A stretch of DNA of 39,708 nucleotides from an uncultured Coriobacteriaceae bacterium (GTDB taxonomy: Bacteria; Actinomycetota; Coriobacteriia; Coriobacteriales; Eggerthellaceae). The DNA lies in assembly GCA_900552365.1 (NCBI GenBank), contig URZP01000006.1, positions 1-39,708 on the forward strand. The letters are read 5' to 3'. The translations under genes were made by a program, and so were the position numbers. The notes under the pieces are model-generated. The model did not search any database, was not told the origin of the DNA, and saw nothing but the letters and a program-made list of their open reading frames with translations. Shown in pieces: positions 8,904 through 17,031 of the stretch; the first letter of the stretch is position 1; each line of letters starts with the position of its first letter.

Positions 8904-8960
8904 AATCACTTTAGAGTGCTAAAGTGATTGCGAGTATAACATACAGGCTCGCAAGCTCAA
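8904..8960 (-). promoter_or_regulatory. Promoter and perfect palindromic operator of the amino-acid transporter
   Basis: On the minus strand TTGAGC (8955-8960) and TATACT (8933-8938) are 16 bp apart, a good sigma-70-type promoter. Directly downstream, covering the expected transcription start, lies a perfect palindrome with 11-bp arms (8904-8914 and 8919-8929) and a 4-bp centre. It contains TAGAGTGCTAAAG (8912-8924, plus strand), found again before hisZG. The position fits a repressor operator. The rest of the 8833-9107 gap shows nothing clear. Confidence 0.7.
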
Positions 8961-9107
8961 GCGAAGTTGCGAAAATGGAAACAATAGCCACTCAGAAGCC
9001 GCGAACGGCTGCTCTTACGCAATCGCAGCCCCGCAGCACCAAAGCGCACCCGCAAACGCGCAGCCGCATGACGCGCGCCCCAGAACGCCGGCGAATGAAG
9101 CCGCCCG

Positions 9108-10259
9108 TTACCTCAAGCGGAAGATACGGGGCTCGAACGAGAACAGCTCGTCGGCCCTAATGGGGGCGCGAAGCGTGATGCTTTTCTTCCAGCAGACGTC
9201 TTGGCACAAGCCGCACTGCACGCAATCACTGGCGCTGAACTCGAGCACTTTTGATCGCGTCGAGAACTCGTCGCTTGAAGGCGGGCGCTTTATCGCCGAA
9301 GACGGGCAGAACACCGCGCACATCCCGCAGGCGTTGCATTTGTTGACGTCGATGTCAACGGCGCCGAAGAACGGCAGGTCGACTATCGCCGAACCGCCTT
9401 CGCCCGCGTCAGACGCATCGCCCTGAAAATCTGCCTCCCCCATAATCGCGTACAAGGCATTCAGCGCAGATTCGTGCCCGGGAACGGGAATGTTCGGCAG
9501 CGTGCCTTCGTCAGAAACATGCAAACGGCGACCGATATTGTCGCCCTCGTCAATGCCGAATTCCTTCTTGATGGCCGTATCCGCCGCCGTTGCGGCGATG
9601 TCGCGCGCCGAGCGCATCGTGTCGGCAAGGAACCCTCGCCTTGTCGAACCGAACACGCCTTCGGTTTCGGAAACAAGCATCGCTTCGGGGAACTCGCTTA
9701 CGCGCTGAACGCGCGCCTCGAGCCCGCCCGCAGCAAGCACCTGGTTGGCGGAGTCAACCGCAGCATCGACCGTCTCGCTCACGAACCCGTATTTGCACGA
9801 CGAGCAACCACCGTCGATCAACAGCACCCCCGTGGCACCATCGGCAATCGGAGAAAGCAGGTCAACCGCCGCCAAACGCCCGAAGCAGGGAACTTCAGCG
9901 AACCTGCCAGGGTCGGCAACCTGACGCGCAGCCATGCGCGCGCAGGCCACTGCGGCAAGGCCATCGTTCGCTTCACACGCTGCTAAAAGCTGCTGGGCAA
10001 ACTGCGAAGCTGTGGGCTCGATGGCACGGATCGCTTCGGTTGGGCACGCCGCCACGCACAGCCCGCAATCGACGCAGCGAGTCGTGGCCAATTTGATTTT
10101 GTTTCGATCGACCGATATCGCGTTATTCGGACAGGCTTTGACGCACGCCCTGCAATGGGCGTTTCTGTTACGCACGGCCACGCAGCTGTCCTGCAAGACA
10201 ACAATACGGCGCTTATCTAAAGATTCTGCAACATCGACCAAGTCGTTCACGCTGGGCAT
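9108..10259 (-). CDS. Polyferredoxin-like protein with four [4Fe-4S]-type cysteine motifs
   Basis: A 383-aa soluble protein (no membrane segment or signal seen). Two ferredoxin motifs sit at the N terminus (C36-x2-C39-x3-C43-P and CVDCGLCVAACP from residue 62) and two at the C terminus (CNACGMCAVFCP and CVQCGLCQDVC, about 315-365). Between them are about 230 residues with a GCSSCKYGF motif, reminiscent of small Fe-S electron-transfer modules, and an α/β-looking stretch (LLIDGG). The last motif ends CWKKS rather than CP. The ATG at 10259 has GAGGTG just upstream; earlier in-frame starts lack a site. No redox partner is encoded beside it. An electron carrier or assembly factor for an anaerobic oxidoreductase is plausible but inferred. 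Confidence 0.8.
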   Translation of the reverse strand: MPSVNDLVDVAESLDKRRIVVLQDSCVAVRNRNAHCRACVKACPNNAISVDRNKIKLATTRCVDCGLCVAACPTEAIRAIEPTASQFAQQLLAACEANDGLAAVACARMAARQVADPGRFAEVPCFGRLAAVDLLSPIADGATGVLLIDGGCSSCKYGFVSETVDAAVDSANQVLAAGGLEARVQRVSEFPEAMLVSETEGVFGSTRRGFLADTMRSARDIAATAADTAIKKEFGIDEGDNIGRRLHVSDEGTLPNIPVPGHESALNALYAIMGEADFQGDASDAGEGGSAIVDLPFFGAVDIDVNKCNACGMCAVFCPSSAIKRPPSSDEFSTRSKVLEFSASDCVQCGLCQDVCWKKSITLRAPIRADELFSFEPRIFRLR

Positions 10260-10284
10260 GGGCGCACCTCGCTTTCGAAACGGA

Positions 10285-10352
10285 AGTATACCAGCGTCAA
10301 ACGATGGAATCGCAGCGATCGCCCCACTGCGCCGCATACGGCGCGGTAGAAT
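10285..10352. promoter_or_regulatory. Possible divergent promoters for the polyferredoxin and TSUP genes
   Basis: Minus strand: TGG-TATACT (TATACT at 10285-10290), an extended -10. Plus strand: TAGAAT (10347-10352), preceded by a perfect 6-bp inverted repeat GCGCCG/CGGCGC (10329-10344). No good -35 is seen for either, so both are tentative. Confidence 0.35.
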
Positions 10353-10442
10353 TCACCCTTGCGCAAATCAAACTCTGGCACTCGTCTTCGGGCAGTCACC
10401 AGACCATGCGTAAGAACCGAAACCCGCAACCGGAGCCAGCCC

Positions 10443-11210
10443 ATGCCTTTCGACCCCATGCAATGCCTGATCATCCTGCCGCTCGTCTTCATTGCGGGCT
10501 TTATCGACGCCATCGCAGGCGGTGGCGGCTTGATCTCGCTGCCAGCCTACATGATCGCGGGCCTGCCGGCTCACACGGCCATCGCCACCAACAAGCTCAG
10601 CGCCTGCATGGGAACGGGCCTGACCACATTCCGTTTCGCCAAAAACGGCTACATCCCCTGGAAGATCGCCCTGCCTTGCATTCCCGCAGCCTTCATCGGA
10701 AGCACCGCCGGCGCACAGCTCACCCTTCTGATCAGCGACTTTTATTTGAAGGTTGCCATGCTGGTCATCCTGCCGCTGATCGCGGCCTACGTCATGCGCG
10801 ACAAAGCCTTCAAAGCCGAAGGAGAAGAGCCCCCTATGAAGAAGATGATCCTTATCGGTATGGGGATCTCGCTTGTGGTGGGCGTATACGACGGCTTCTA
10901 CGGACCGGGCACGGGCACATTCCTGCTGCTCGCCCTAACCGCGTTCGCACATATGAACCTGACGCGCGCGAACGGCACCACGAAGGCAATCAACATGACC
11001 ACGAACACCTCGGCGCTCATCGTGTTCCTGGTAAACGGAACCGCCCTGATCCCCTTGGGTCTTCTTGCAGGCGCGTTCAACATCGCCGGCAACTACCTGG
11101 GCTCGAAGTCGTTCGACAAGGGCGGCTCCAAGATCGTGAAACCCGTTATGATCACCGTTTTGGCTGTCTTCTTCATCCGCGTTATCGGCGACTTGACGGG
11201 CATTTTCTAA
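10443..11210 (+). CDS. TSUP-family (TauE/SafE, former DUF81) membrane permease
   Basis: A 255-aa polytopic membrane protein of the family that exports sulfite, sulfoacetate or related organic anions. The N-terminal FIAGFIDAIAGGGGLISLPA and the repeat-half counterpart VGVYDGFYGPGTGTFLL (about residues 145-161) are the two family signatures, and about eight membrane segments are visible. The ATG at 10443 has GGAG seven bases upstream. It diverges from the polyferredoxin gene and converges on the DUF308 gene (28 bp gap). Its substrate is unknown; sulfur-compound export would fit the family. Confidence 0.93.
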   Translation: MPFDPMQCLIILPLVFIAGFIDAIAGGGGLISLPAYMIAGLPAHTAIATNKLSACMGTGLTTFRFAKNGYIPWKIALPCIPAAFIGSTAGAQLTLLISDFYLKVAMLVILPLIAAYVMRDKAFKAEGEEPPMKKMILIGMGISLVVGVYDGFYGPGTGTFLLLALTAFAHMNLTRANGTTKAINMTTNTSALIVFLVNGTALIPLGLLAGAFNIAGNYLGSKSFDKGGSKIVKPVMITVLAVFFIRVIGDLTGIF

Positions 11211-11238
11211 ACGATTCACGCTTTCGAGCAAGCGGATT

Positions 11239-11763
11239 CTAAAGAATGATCGTATCAACCTTCCAGCCGTACACGATAAGCGACAGACCGCGCATGATCA
11301 CGAACACGGCGAGGAAGATGGCGAGCATCGCGGGCCACACGAAGAAGATCACGCCGCACAGGATATCGACGATACCCGAGAAGATCATCCAACCCCACAG
11401 GCCCAAACCGACTGCGTGAAGCTTAACTGCGGCAACAAGCTCGAAAATGCCGAACGCCAGCACGAAGAAGCCAACCATCCACGAAATCACATCGGCCAGA
11501 AGCACCGGCTGCAGCACGAACATCATGCCCAAGATGAAATCGAGCACGCCGTAAGCAATCATCCAACCTGAAGGACGGGCAAAACGCGCGAAACGCGTGT
11601 AACCCACCATCGAGAACACGCCGGCGATGATGAAGCCAATGCCGACAATAGTGGTTATCATCGCCATCGTAAGACCCGGGAATGCCGTGATCAGACAAGC
11701 AAGGACTGCAAGAAGGACACCCGATACGATAAGTCCCCAATCGTGACGCTTGACCTCAGCCAT
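11239..11763 (-). CDS. DUF308/HdeD-family membrane protein
   Basis: A 174-aa protein with six hydrophobic segments arranged as three similar hairpin units (for example LIVSGVLLAVLACLIT, MIAYGVLDFILGMMFV, MIFSGIVDILCGVIFF), the repeat pattern of the HdeD family. In enterobacteria HdeD is linked to acid resistance; a role here is only by analogy. The C terminus ends VYGWKVDTIIL. The ATG has AGGAGG nearby. It appears monocistronic. Confidence 0.88.
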   Translation of the reverse strand: MAEVKRHDWGLIVSGVLLAVLACLITAFPGLTMAMITTIVGIGFIIAGVFSMVGYTRFARFARPSGWMIAYGVLDFILGMMFVLQPVLLADVISWMVGFFVLAFGIFELVAAVKLHAVGLGLWGWMIFSGIVDILCGVIFFVWPAMLAIFLAVFVIMRGLSLIVYGWKVDTIIL

Positions 11764-11795
11764 GCGATCTACCTCCTAAAACACTGCCTCATTCC

Positions 11796-11834
11796 GCCTT
11801 GCTGAAGCAAGGCCCTTGTTTCTTCTTTAGTATA
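11796..11834 (-). promoter_or_regulatory. Putative promoter and leader hairpin of the DUF308 gene
   Basis: TATACT on the minus strand (11829-11834) is a good -10 without an obvious -35. A 7-bp hairpin with TTCA loop (11796-11813) would lie in the 5' leader of the message. Confidence 0.4.
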
Positions 11835-11951
11835 GTTCATTTATCCTCATGTGTGGCTTATTTTTCAGTTGGGTACGTTTACAGTAAGGTAACATAACAC
11901 CGATCCGTTTCCAGCAACACCTGCGGGTCCGAAGACTTACAATCAGGTTTC

Positions 11952-12179
11952 TTGAGTTTGGGTAGGAATCAGAAGATCATGGTTGCCGTTTTGCTCTCCA
12001 GAGCAATCCTGGTGATCCTCAACGCAACGTTGCTGTCTCCGGCATTACTGCGCATCATGCGCGACACCGGGGTAGACGCCACCACGGTGCAGTGGCTGAC
12101 AAACGCCTATTCTTTGGTTGAAGCAGTCGTCATCCCGATGAGCGCCTTCTTCGTGGGTCGTTTCAGCACGCGAAGGCAT
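11952..12179 (+). pseudogene. N-terminal remnant of an EmrB/QacA-type (DHA2) MFS transporter
   Basis: About 75 codons from a TTG at 11952 match the start of 14-TM drug:H+ antiporters: NQKIMVAVLL near the N terminus, a first membrane helix ending TLLSPALLRIM, then TTVQWLTNAYSLVEAVVIP and the RFSTRR end of helix 2's loop. After about 12179 the frame continues but the sequence is no longer transporter-like and runs into a hairpin and the end of lgt. No downstream MFS fragment is present in any frame. The start codon is not ATG and lacks a ribosome site, so expression is doubtful. Decay or a deletion that removed the other 80% is the simplest reading. Confidence 0.75.
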
Positions 12180-12216
12180 GAAGCACTAACCGGTCGCGAA
12201 AGCATCCGCGAACGCT

Positions 12217-12245
12217 CAGGGCCCGCCTCAATGAGGCGGGCCCTG
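12217..12245. terminator. Strong hairpin between the MFS remnant and lgt
   Basis: A perfect 13-bp GC-rich stem (arms 12217-12229 and 12233-12245, loop AAT). No T-run follows on either strand. It is placed to end lgt transcription and possibly the old transporter transcript from the other side. Confidence 0.7.
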
Positions 12246-12275
12246 CTTACTATCAGAGTTGTTTCGCTTGGTTGT

Positions 12276-13097
12276 TCATTCAGGCAGCCCTTGCTGCGGC
12301 AGCTTCTTCGTTAGCGCAAAGACAAGCACGCCAATGCCGATAGCGATCAAAGGCAACGAGAGCACCTGCCCCATCGTCAGCCAATTCGTCCCCAAAAGGT
12401 AGCCCAGCTGAATGTCGGGCTGGCGGACGAACTCGATCAGGAACCTGCACAGTCCGTACAGGATGAGGAACACGCCCACGTGCGTGCCGCGCGGAAACGG
12501 CAGCTTCTTGCGCGACAACGCGAACAGCACAATGAACAGCAGCACACCCTCAAGCAAGGCTTCGTACAGCTGAGATGGATGACGGGGCAGCATGCCCGCC
12601 GAGCCACCGAAGACGACGCCCCACGGAACATCGGTGACCGCGCCCCATAGCTCGCCGTTGACGAAGTTGGCACAACGACCAAAGAACAAGCCGATAGGAG
12701 CCGCAACCACGCCCATATCAGCCAGCGTCAGATACGGGATGCCGGTCATTTTCGCTGCAGCGATGCCCGAAAGAAGCGCGCCGATCAGCCCGCCGTGGAA
12801 GCTCATGCCACCCTGATTGAGCATCAGGATCTCCAACGGGTGCGCCCAATAGTACCCGTTTCCGTAGAAGAGACAATACCCCAAGCGGGCGCCCACGATA
12901 ACGCCGACCATCACGCAGAAGATGATGGTCAAAAGCGAATCCTCGTCAAATTTAAGCTGCCAGCGCTTCGACAGGCGCCAAATGAGAATCCCCGCAAAAA
13001 GAAAGCCTGCCAAATAGGCAAGCGCATACCACCTGATGCATACCGGCCCGAAAGAGATGGCAACCGGGTCAAGGCTTTGATAGATCTGATTCAGCAT
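12276..13097 (-). CDS. lgt: Phosphatidylglycerol-prolipoprotein diacylglyceryl transferase
   Basis: Lgt transfers diacylglycerol from phosphatidylglycerol to the lipobox cysteine of lipoprotein precursors at the membrane. The family signature GRCANFVNGELWG is at about residues 140-152, the conserved His is in SFHGGLIGALLSG (near 104), and WYALAYLAGF is at the N terminus; seven membrane segments fit. The length of 273 aa is normal. The ATG follows AAGGA with 6-nt spacing. It can process the binding lipoprotein at 7975-8832. It is monocistronic, flanked by hairpins on both sides. Confidence 0.97.
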   Translation of the reverse strand: MLNQIYQSLDPVAISFGPVCIRWYALAYLAGFLFAGILIWRLSKRWQLKFDEDSLLTIIFCVMVGVIVGARLGYCLFYGNGYYWAHPLEILMLNQGGMSFHGGLIGALLSGIAAAKMTGIPYLTLADMGVVAAPIGLFFGRCANFVNGELWGAVTDVPWGVVFGGSAGMLPRHPSQLYEALLEGVLLFIVLFALSRKKLPFPRGTHVGVFLILYGLCRFLIEFVRQPDIQLGYLLGTNWLTMGQVLSLPLIAIGIGVLVFALTKKLPQQGLPE

Positions 13098-13186
13098 TCG
13101 TCATCCTTGGAAAAGCGCCCGAAACCAGGCGAACCGCATCTTGAGCAGCTGTTGAAAACCACTCACGTCCACAAGGATGATACCAG

Positions 13187-13210
13187 CGCGCACGGCTCCC
13201 GCCGTGCGCG
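13187..13210 (-). terminator. Hairpin after the Cys-rich gene
   Basis: A perfect 10-bp stem CGCGCACGGC/GCCGTGCGCG with loop of 4 (13187-13210), 11 bp after the stop of the upstream minus-strand gene. There is no T-run, so efficiency is uncertain. Confidence 0.6.
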
Positions 13211-13220
13211 TCAAGAAAAG

Positions 13221-13508
13221 CTAGAACAAAAAACGAGCGCCACCGTACAGCTTGTCCGTCTCTTTGCGATCTTTGACATCGGGGCCGTACTTCAGGAAGA
13301 ACTCGCACGAGCGACACACCTCTTTCGGTGCGCGATCGTAATCGCGGTCGGGATTGAGCAACAGCTCGAAATCGGTTGCAACCACATGCGTCGATCGATC
13401 GCAAATGGTGTTGATGCAGTCCGACGGACACAAGTCGTCGCCCAGGTTATGAGGGCAGCGACCCTGCCACTCTTCATCGCATCCACGCGTTTCCCAACAT
13501 TTCGCCAT
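13221..13508 (-). CDS. Small cysteine-rich protein with CW-x4-C motif (two-CW-like)
   Basis: A 95-aa soluble protein with eight cysteines: C4-W5, C10, C18, C27, C31, C36, then C65 and C68 (CRSCEFF). The opening MAKCWETRGC resembles the short 'two-CW' type domain seen alone or attached to signalling proteins in anaerobes. The spacing suggests a metal or Fe-S site. The ATG at 13508 has a strong AAGGAGG with 5-nt spacing; the upstream in-frame start has none. No partner is evident: it lies between the NifU-like gene and lgt. Function unknown. Confidence 0.75.
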   Translation of the reverse strand: MAKCWETRGCDEEWQGRCPHNLGDDLCPSDCINTICDRSTHVVATDFELLLNPDRDYDRAPKEVCRSCEFFLKYGPDVKDRKETDKLYGGARFLF

Positions 13509-13619
13509 AGGTTCCTCCTTGTTTTGCAGCATGGTATCACCGAACGGAAACCCGAAGGCCGCCCATCGACCAAGGATCGGTCAAGGGGCACTTAAGGAAA
13601 AGAAGATGCAGCAAACGAA

Positions 13620-13645
13620 CAAGGGCGGCCCGAAGGCCGCCCTTG
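13620..13645 (-). terminator. Rho-independent-type terminator of the NifU-like gene
   Basis: An 11-bp perfect stem (13620-13630 and 13635-13645) with TTCG tetraloop on the minus strand, followed by TTCGTTTG. It is 30 bp after the stop codon. Confidence 0.8.
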
Positions 13646-13674
13646 CGCTTGGTTCGATTCTGTCGAAACCGAGA

Positions 13675-13923
13675 TTACTCCTCGGCGTCCTCGTCGACCA
13701 TGGGGACGACGCGTACAACGCCGGGGACGCGCTCGCGCAGAACACGCTCGATACCGTTGGCAAGCGTGAGCTCGGACAGCGGGCACCCACGGCAAGCACC
13801 GGTAAGCTCGACCGTGACGATGCCGTCTTCGGACACGTCAACGAGCCTGACGTCGCCGCCGTCGGCAAGCAGGCTAGGACGGACAAGGTCCAGAACCGCT
13901 GCAACATCGTATTTATCTACCAC
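13675..13923 (-). CDS. NifU C-terminal-domain (Nfu-type) iron-sulfur scaffold protein
   Basis: An 82-aa stand-alone Nfu domain that carries and hands over Fe-S clusters. The signature is clear: LVRPSLLADGGDVRLVDV in the first half, and VELTGACRGCPLSELTLANGIE with the cluster-binding C-x-x-C. The likely start is GTG at 13923, preceded by AAGGAGAG; an in-frame ATG at 13947 lies upstream of that site. It ends in acidic residues. It may serve the Fe-S proteins of the cell, such as the polyferredoxin nearby, but no isc/suf genes are in the window. Confidence 0.94.
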   Translation of the reverse strand: MVDKYDVAAVLDLVRPSLLADGGDVRLVDVSEDGIVTVELTGACRGCPLSELTLANGIERVLRERVPGVVRVVPMVDEDAEE

Positions 13924-14017
13924 GATGATCTCTCCTTCTGTTCGCATTTTTGATCAGGTGGATTTTATCACAGCGTCACACCAGGGACGGGCGCGCATAC
14001 AAATCCCAATCAAGACG

Positions 14018-15625
14018 CTACTTGCTGGGCTTGTAGTCGCCGCCCAAGATAACCAGCACATCGGTGTCGTATTCGTAATAGCCTTGACCCTTCACGGCGC
14101 GGCCAACGCCAAGGGCGTTGATAACCGTCTGAGCGCGCTCAAGGCCGTTGTCCTTGTCATAAATGACCAAGGTTTGCTCGTAAATCTGCTGATCGGCGTT
14201 GCCCGACTTCTCAACCTTGAAGCCAAGCTTGGTCAGCTTCTCGGTGGTGGCTGTTGCGGCACCGGTAATAGAGGCGCCGTTTCGCACTTCGATGGTGAAG
14301 CTTGCGGGATCGACCGTCTCGATAGTGGACGTGCCCGCCTCGGTGTTGCCTTCGTCAAGGTCGGACATGATGGTCTTCCACGAGCTGGTAGACGGGATGA
14401 AATACGTCGTCGAACCAGATGCGATGCTTGACTGCGTTTTCTCGTAACCCGGAACCGAAACCGTGGTGAAATCCGACACCTTCATATCGGAAAGCGATCC
14501 AGCCAGGGAGATGATATCGTTTGAAGACATATCCGTCTTGAAATACGGCGCGATGTCCGAAAGCACGTTTGCAAACGAAAGTGATCCGGTGTCGAACAGC
14601 TTGGAGAGCAAGGCGCTCGCGAACTTCACCTGATTCTGCAGCTGCCCGTCAAGACCACCGCTGACATTGGTTGCGCGCTGGAACACAACGGCCTGCTGGC
14701 CGTTCAGCGTTTGATCGCCTGCGGGAATGTAGATATCGCCCGCGTTGGGGTCGTCGATTTCCTGCGAAAGGCTGAGGTCAACGCCACCCAACTGATCGAC
14801 CAGCTTGACAAGATCGCCCTCTTCCAGCTTGAAATAATGCGCGATGTCAACGTCGGCGAAGGTTTTCACGGCGTTAATGAACGCAGCGTCGCCCTTCTGC
14901 TGCACATCAGCCAGCTGCATGGTCTCGCTTTCGTACGTGACCTGCAGGTTTGCCGGAATCGGAACGAATGTGACCGCCTTTGAAGAAGCATCTACACGCG
15001 TAAGGAAAATGACATCGGGGCCATTGTTATCCAACGTTGCCGATGTTGATCCCAGCTCGACCGAGATCAACGTGTAAAACGGCTTGTTGTCCTTCGTGAC
15101 AGTAAGAGCCGACTTCGCATCGGACTTGCCAAGGCCGGTGTTGCCGCCCACCGTGTTGTTGTATGTGAAGACGCCGGCGCCTACAGCCAAGCCGACGATC
15201 AGCAGAACGCCTGCCGCAAGCAAAGCAATGCTGCGCATGCGTGAGCGATGCTGAATCTGCTTGGCATATTGACGCTGGTTAACGCGTTGATTGTAGGCGC
15301 GTTTGCCTTCACGCGAGCCGGTGTTGGGAACAAGTGCCTGAACCTCGCCACGAACAGCGCGGTTACGTTTGCGACTGCTTGAAAACGACACGCTGGAGGC
15401 ATTCATCTTGCGGCCGCCCGCCTGAACGGAAGGGCGCACATGCGTACCCACCATGTTGTCGCTTACATGACACGACGTACGGCGCGATTGCTTCGCGTTG
15501 AAACTGGCAGGCCGACCGCTTCGCTGGCCGCCCGCATGGCTTCCCCGCGAGCCTGCACGCGAGCTGGGGCGCGAGGAGCTGCGCTGGTTGCCCCTATACT
15601 TGCTGTAACGCTGATCTCGAGGCAT
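14018..15625 (-). CDS. LytR-CpsA-Psr (LCP) family protein with LytR C-terminal domain
   Basis: LCP enzymes transfer polyprenyl-phosphate-linked glycopolymers to peptidoglycan outside the membrane. This 535-aa protein has a strongly basic, Ser/Arg-rich cytoplasmic head (1-125), one membrane segment (about 130-153), the LCP domain (about 185-330: VIFLTRVDASSKAVTFVPIP, then the DVDIAHYFKLEEGDLVKLVD and GGVDLSLSQEIDDP stretches) and a C-terminal LytR_C domain (IEVRNGASITGAA to the end). The usual second conserved arginine region reads VVFQRAT. It begins 6 bp after the murA stop, so the two are probably co-transcribed; the ribosome site is weak, consistent with coupling. Confidence 0.93.
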   Translation of the reverse strand: MPRDQRYSKYRGNQRSSSRPSSRAGSRGSHAGGQRSGRPASFNAKQSRRTSCHVSDNMVGTHVRPSVQAGGRKMNASSVSFSSSRKRNRAVRGEVQALVPNTGSREGKRAYNQRVNQRQYAKQIQHRSRMRSIALLAAGVLLIVGLAVGAGVFTYNNTVGGNTGLGKSDAKSALTVTKDNKPFYTLISVELGSTSATLDNNGPDVIFLTRVDASSKAVTFVPIPANLQVTYESETMQLADVQQKGDAAFINAVKTFADVDIAHYFKLEEGDLVKLVDQLGGVDLSLSQEIDDPNAGDIYIPAGDQTLNGQQAVVFQRATNVSGGLDGQLQNQVKFASALLSKLFDTGSLSFANVLSDIAPYFKTDMSSNDIISLAGSLSDMKVSDFTTVSVPGYEKTQSSIASGSTTYFIPSTSSWKTIMSDLDEGNTEAGTSTIETVDPASFTIEVRNGASITGAATATTEKLTKLGFKVEKSGNADQQIYEQTLVIYDKDNGLERAQTVINALGVGRAVKGQGYYEYDTDVLVILGGDYKPSK

Positions 15626-15631
15626 ATGAAG

Positions 15632-16903
15632 CTAGTCCCTGACCTCGCGACGGACATCGGCGCCAAGCGAGGAGAGCTTGCCCACGTAGTCCTCGTAACC
15701 GCGGTCGATATGCGCGATGTTGTGAACATCGGTCTCGCCGTCGGCGACCACGCCCGCAAGAACGATTGCGGCACCGGCACGCAGATCAGTGGAGGAAACG
15801 GGAGCGCCCTCAAGGTGCGAGACACCGCGCACGATGGCATGATGACCATCGATGGTGATGTCGGCGCCCATACGTTTGAGCTCGGCGGCGAACATGAAAC
15901 GGCTCTCGAAGATGTTCTCGGTGATGACCGAAGTACCCTCGGCCAAAGATGCAAGAAGCATGAACTGCGCCTGAAGGTCGGTGGGGAAACCAGGGTGCGG
16001 AAGCGTCTGGATATCGACCGGCTTCAAAGGCTGGTCACGCGAAAGGGTCAGCCAATCATCGCCCGTCTCGACCGTGCAGCCCATGGCGCGGAACTTCATA
16101 ACGGCCATATGCAGATACTCGGGATCGACGCCGCGAACGGTAACAGGACCGCCGGTAAGCGCGCCGCCTGTAAGGAACGTGCCCGCTTCAATGCGGTCAC
16201 CCACCGTGGTGTGCTCGCACGGATGCATGGCCGAAAGCTCAACGCCTTCGATCTCGATAAGGGAGGTGCCGGCGCCGGTGACCTTGGCGCCCATTTCGTT
16301 GAGCATATTGGCAAGATCGACGATCTCAGGCTCGCGAGCAGCGTTCTCGATGACGGTGTTGCCCTGTGCCACGACGGCGGCCATCATAAGGTTCTCGGTG
16401 GCACCGACACTTGGGAAGTCAAGTGAAACCTGGTTGCCATGAAGGCCGTTGGGCGTTTCGGCGTGAAGCGAGCCGTGCTCGGTTTTGAAGGTGACACCAA
16501 GGGCCTGAAGGCCGGCAAGGTGCATGTCGATCTTGCGGGCGCCGATTTGGCAGCCGCCCGGCATAGCCACGACTGCGCGGCCGAAACGACCGACAAGCGG
16601 GCCTAGAACCGAAATGCTGGCGCGCATCTTGGAAACAAGCTCGTACGGAGCCTCCTGCTTGTCGACGCCCGAAGTGTCGATGCGAACGGTATGCCCCTCG
16701 CGCTGGATCTTAGCGCCCAAGCAGGAAAGAACATCGGACATAACCTGAATGTCCGAAATGTGCGGAACATTATGAATAATGCTTTCGCCGCAGCCCAGAA
16801 GCGATGCAGCAAGCAATTTAAGTGCGGAATTCTTCGCGCCGGCTACGTGGACTTCGCCGGAAAATGCGTTATTACCCCGAACTACGATGATCTCTTCAGA
16901 CAT
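15632..16903 (-). CDS. murA: UDP-N-acetylglucosamine 1-carboxyvinyltransferase
   Basis: MurA adds enolpyruvate from PEP to UDP-GlcNAc, the first committed step of peptidoglycan synthesis in the cytosol. The start VVRGNNAFSGEVHVAGAKNSA, the active-site loop PGGCQIGARKIDMHL with the catalytic Cys (fosfomycin target) and the end segment RGYEDYVGKLSSLGADV are diagnostic. I place the start at the ATG at 16903 (423 aa, the family size; GGGGTGG five bases upstream). An in-frame ATG at 16954 overlaps a TATAAT box and is unlikely. It is followed at 6 bp by the LCP gene. Confidence 0.96.
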   Translation of the reverse strand: MSEEIIVVRGNNAFSGEVHVAGAKNSALKLLAASLLGCGESIIHNVPHISDIQVMSDVLSCLGAKIQREGHTVRIDTSGVDKQEAPYELVSKMRASISVLGPLVGRFGRAVVAMPGGCQIGARKIDMHLAGLQALGVTFKTEHGSLHAETPNGLHGNQVSLDFPSVGATENLMMAAVVAQGNTVIENAAREPEIVDLANMLNEMGAKVTGAGTSLIEIEGVELSAMHPCEHTTVGDRIEAGTFLTGGALTGGPVTVRGVDPEYLHMAVMKFRAMGCTVETGDDWLTLSRDQPLKPVDIQTLPHPGFPTDLQAQFMLLASLAEGTSVITENIFESRFMFAAELKRMGADITIDGHHAIVRGVSHLEGAPVSSTDLRAGAAIVLAGVVADGETDVHNIAHIDRGYEDYVGKLSSLGADVRREVRD

Positions 16904-16952
16904 CGAAACCACCCCAGCAGTGTTGTCGTTTGCAGTACGTTTCAATGCTTCC

Positions 16953-16958
16953 ATTATA
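16953..16958 (-). promoter_or_regulatory. murA: Probable murA -10 box
   Basis: A perfect TATAAT on the minus strand, directly behind the tsf terminator and about 50 bp before the murA ATG. No convincing -35 is seen because that position falls in the terminator stem. Confidence 0.5.
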
Positions 16959-16962
16959 CGAA

Positions 16963-16992
16963 GAAGCCCGCCGGTTTGACCCGACGGGCTTC
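16963..16992 (-). terminator. Terminator of the rpsB-tsf transcript
   Basis: A 12-bp stem with one G-T pair (arms 16963-16974 and 16981-16992, 6-nt loop) followed on the minus strand by TTCGTAT. It ends the tsf transcript before the murA promoter. Confidence 0.8.
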
Positions 16993-17031
16993 CTGTTTAC
17001 GCGATAGATTCGCAAGGGAAAAATTCCCCCT

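Noticed and set aside
8904..8929. CIRCE (HrcA) element, because it contains a perfect TTAGCACTC half-site
   Set aside because: The second half-site GAGTGCTAA at 9-bp spacing is missing on both strands here and at 39594; the neighbouring genes are not chaperones.
13533..13619. Small gene in the gap beside the Cys-rich protein
   Set aside because: No frame with a plausible start and ribosome site; the region only holds the terminator of the next gene.
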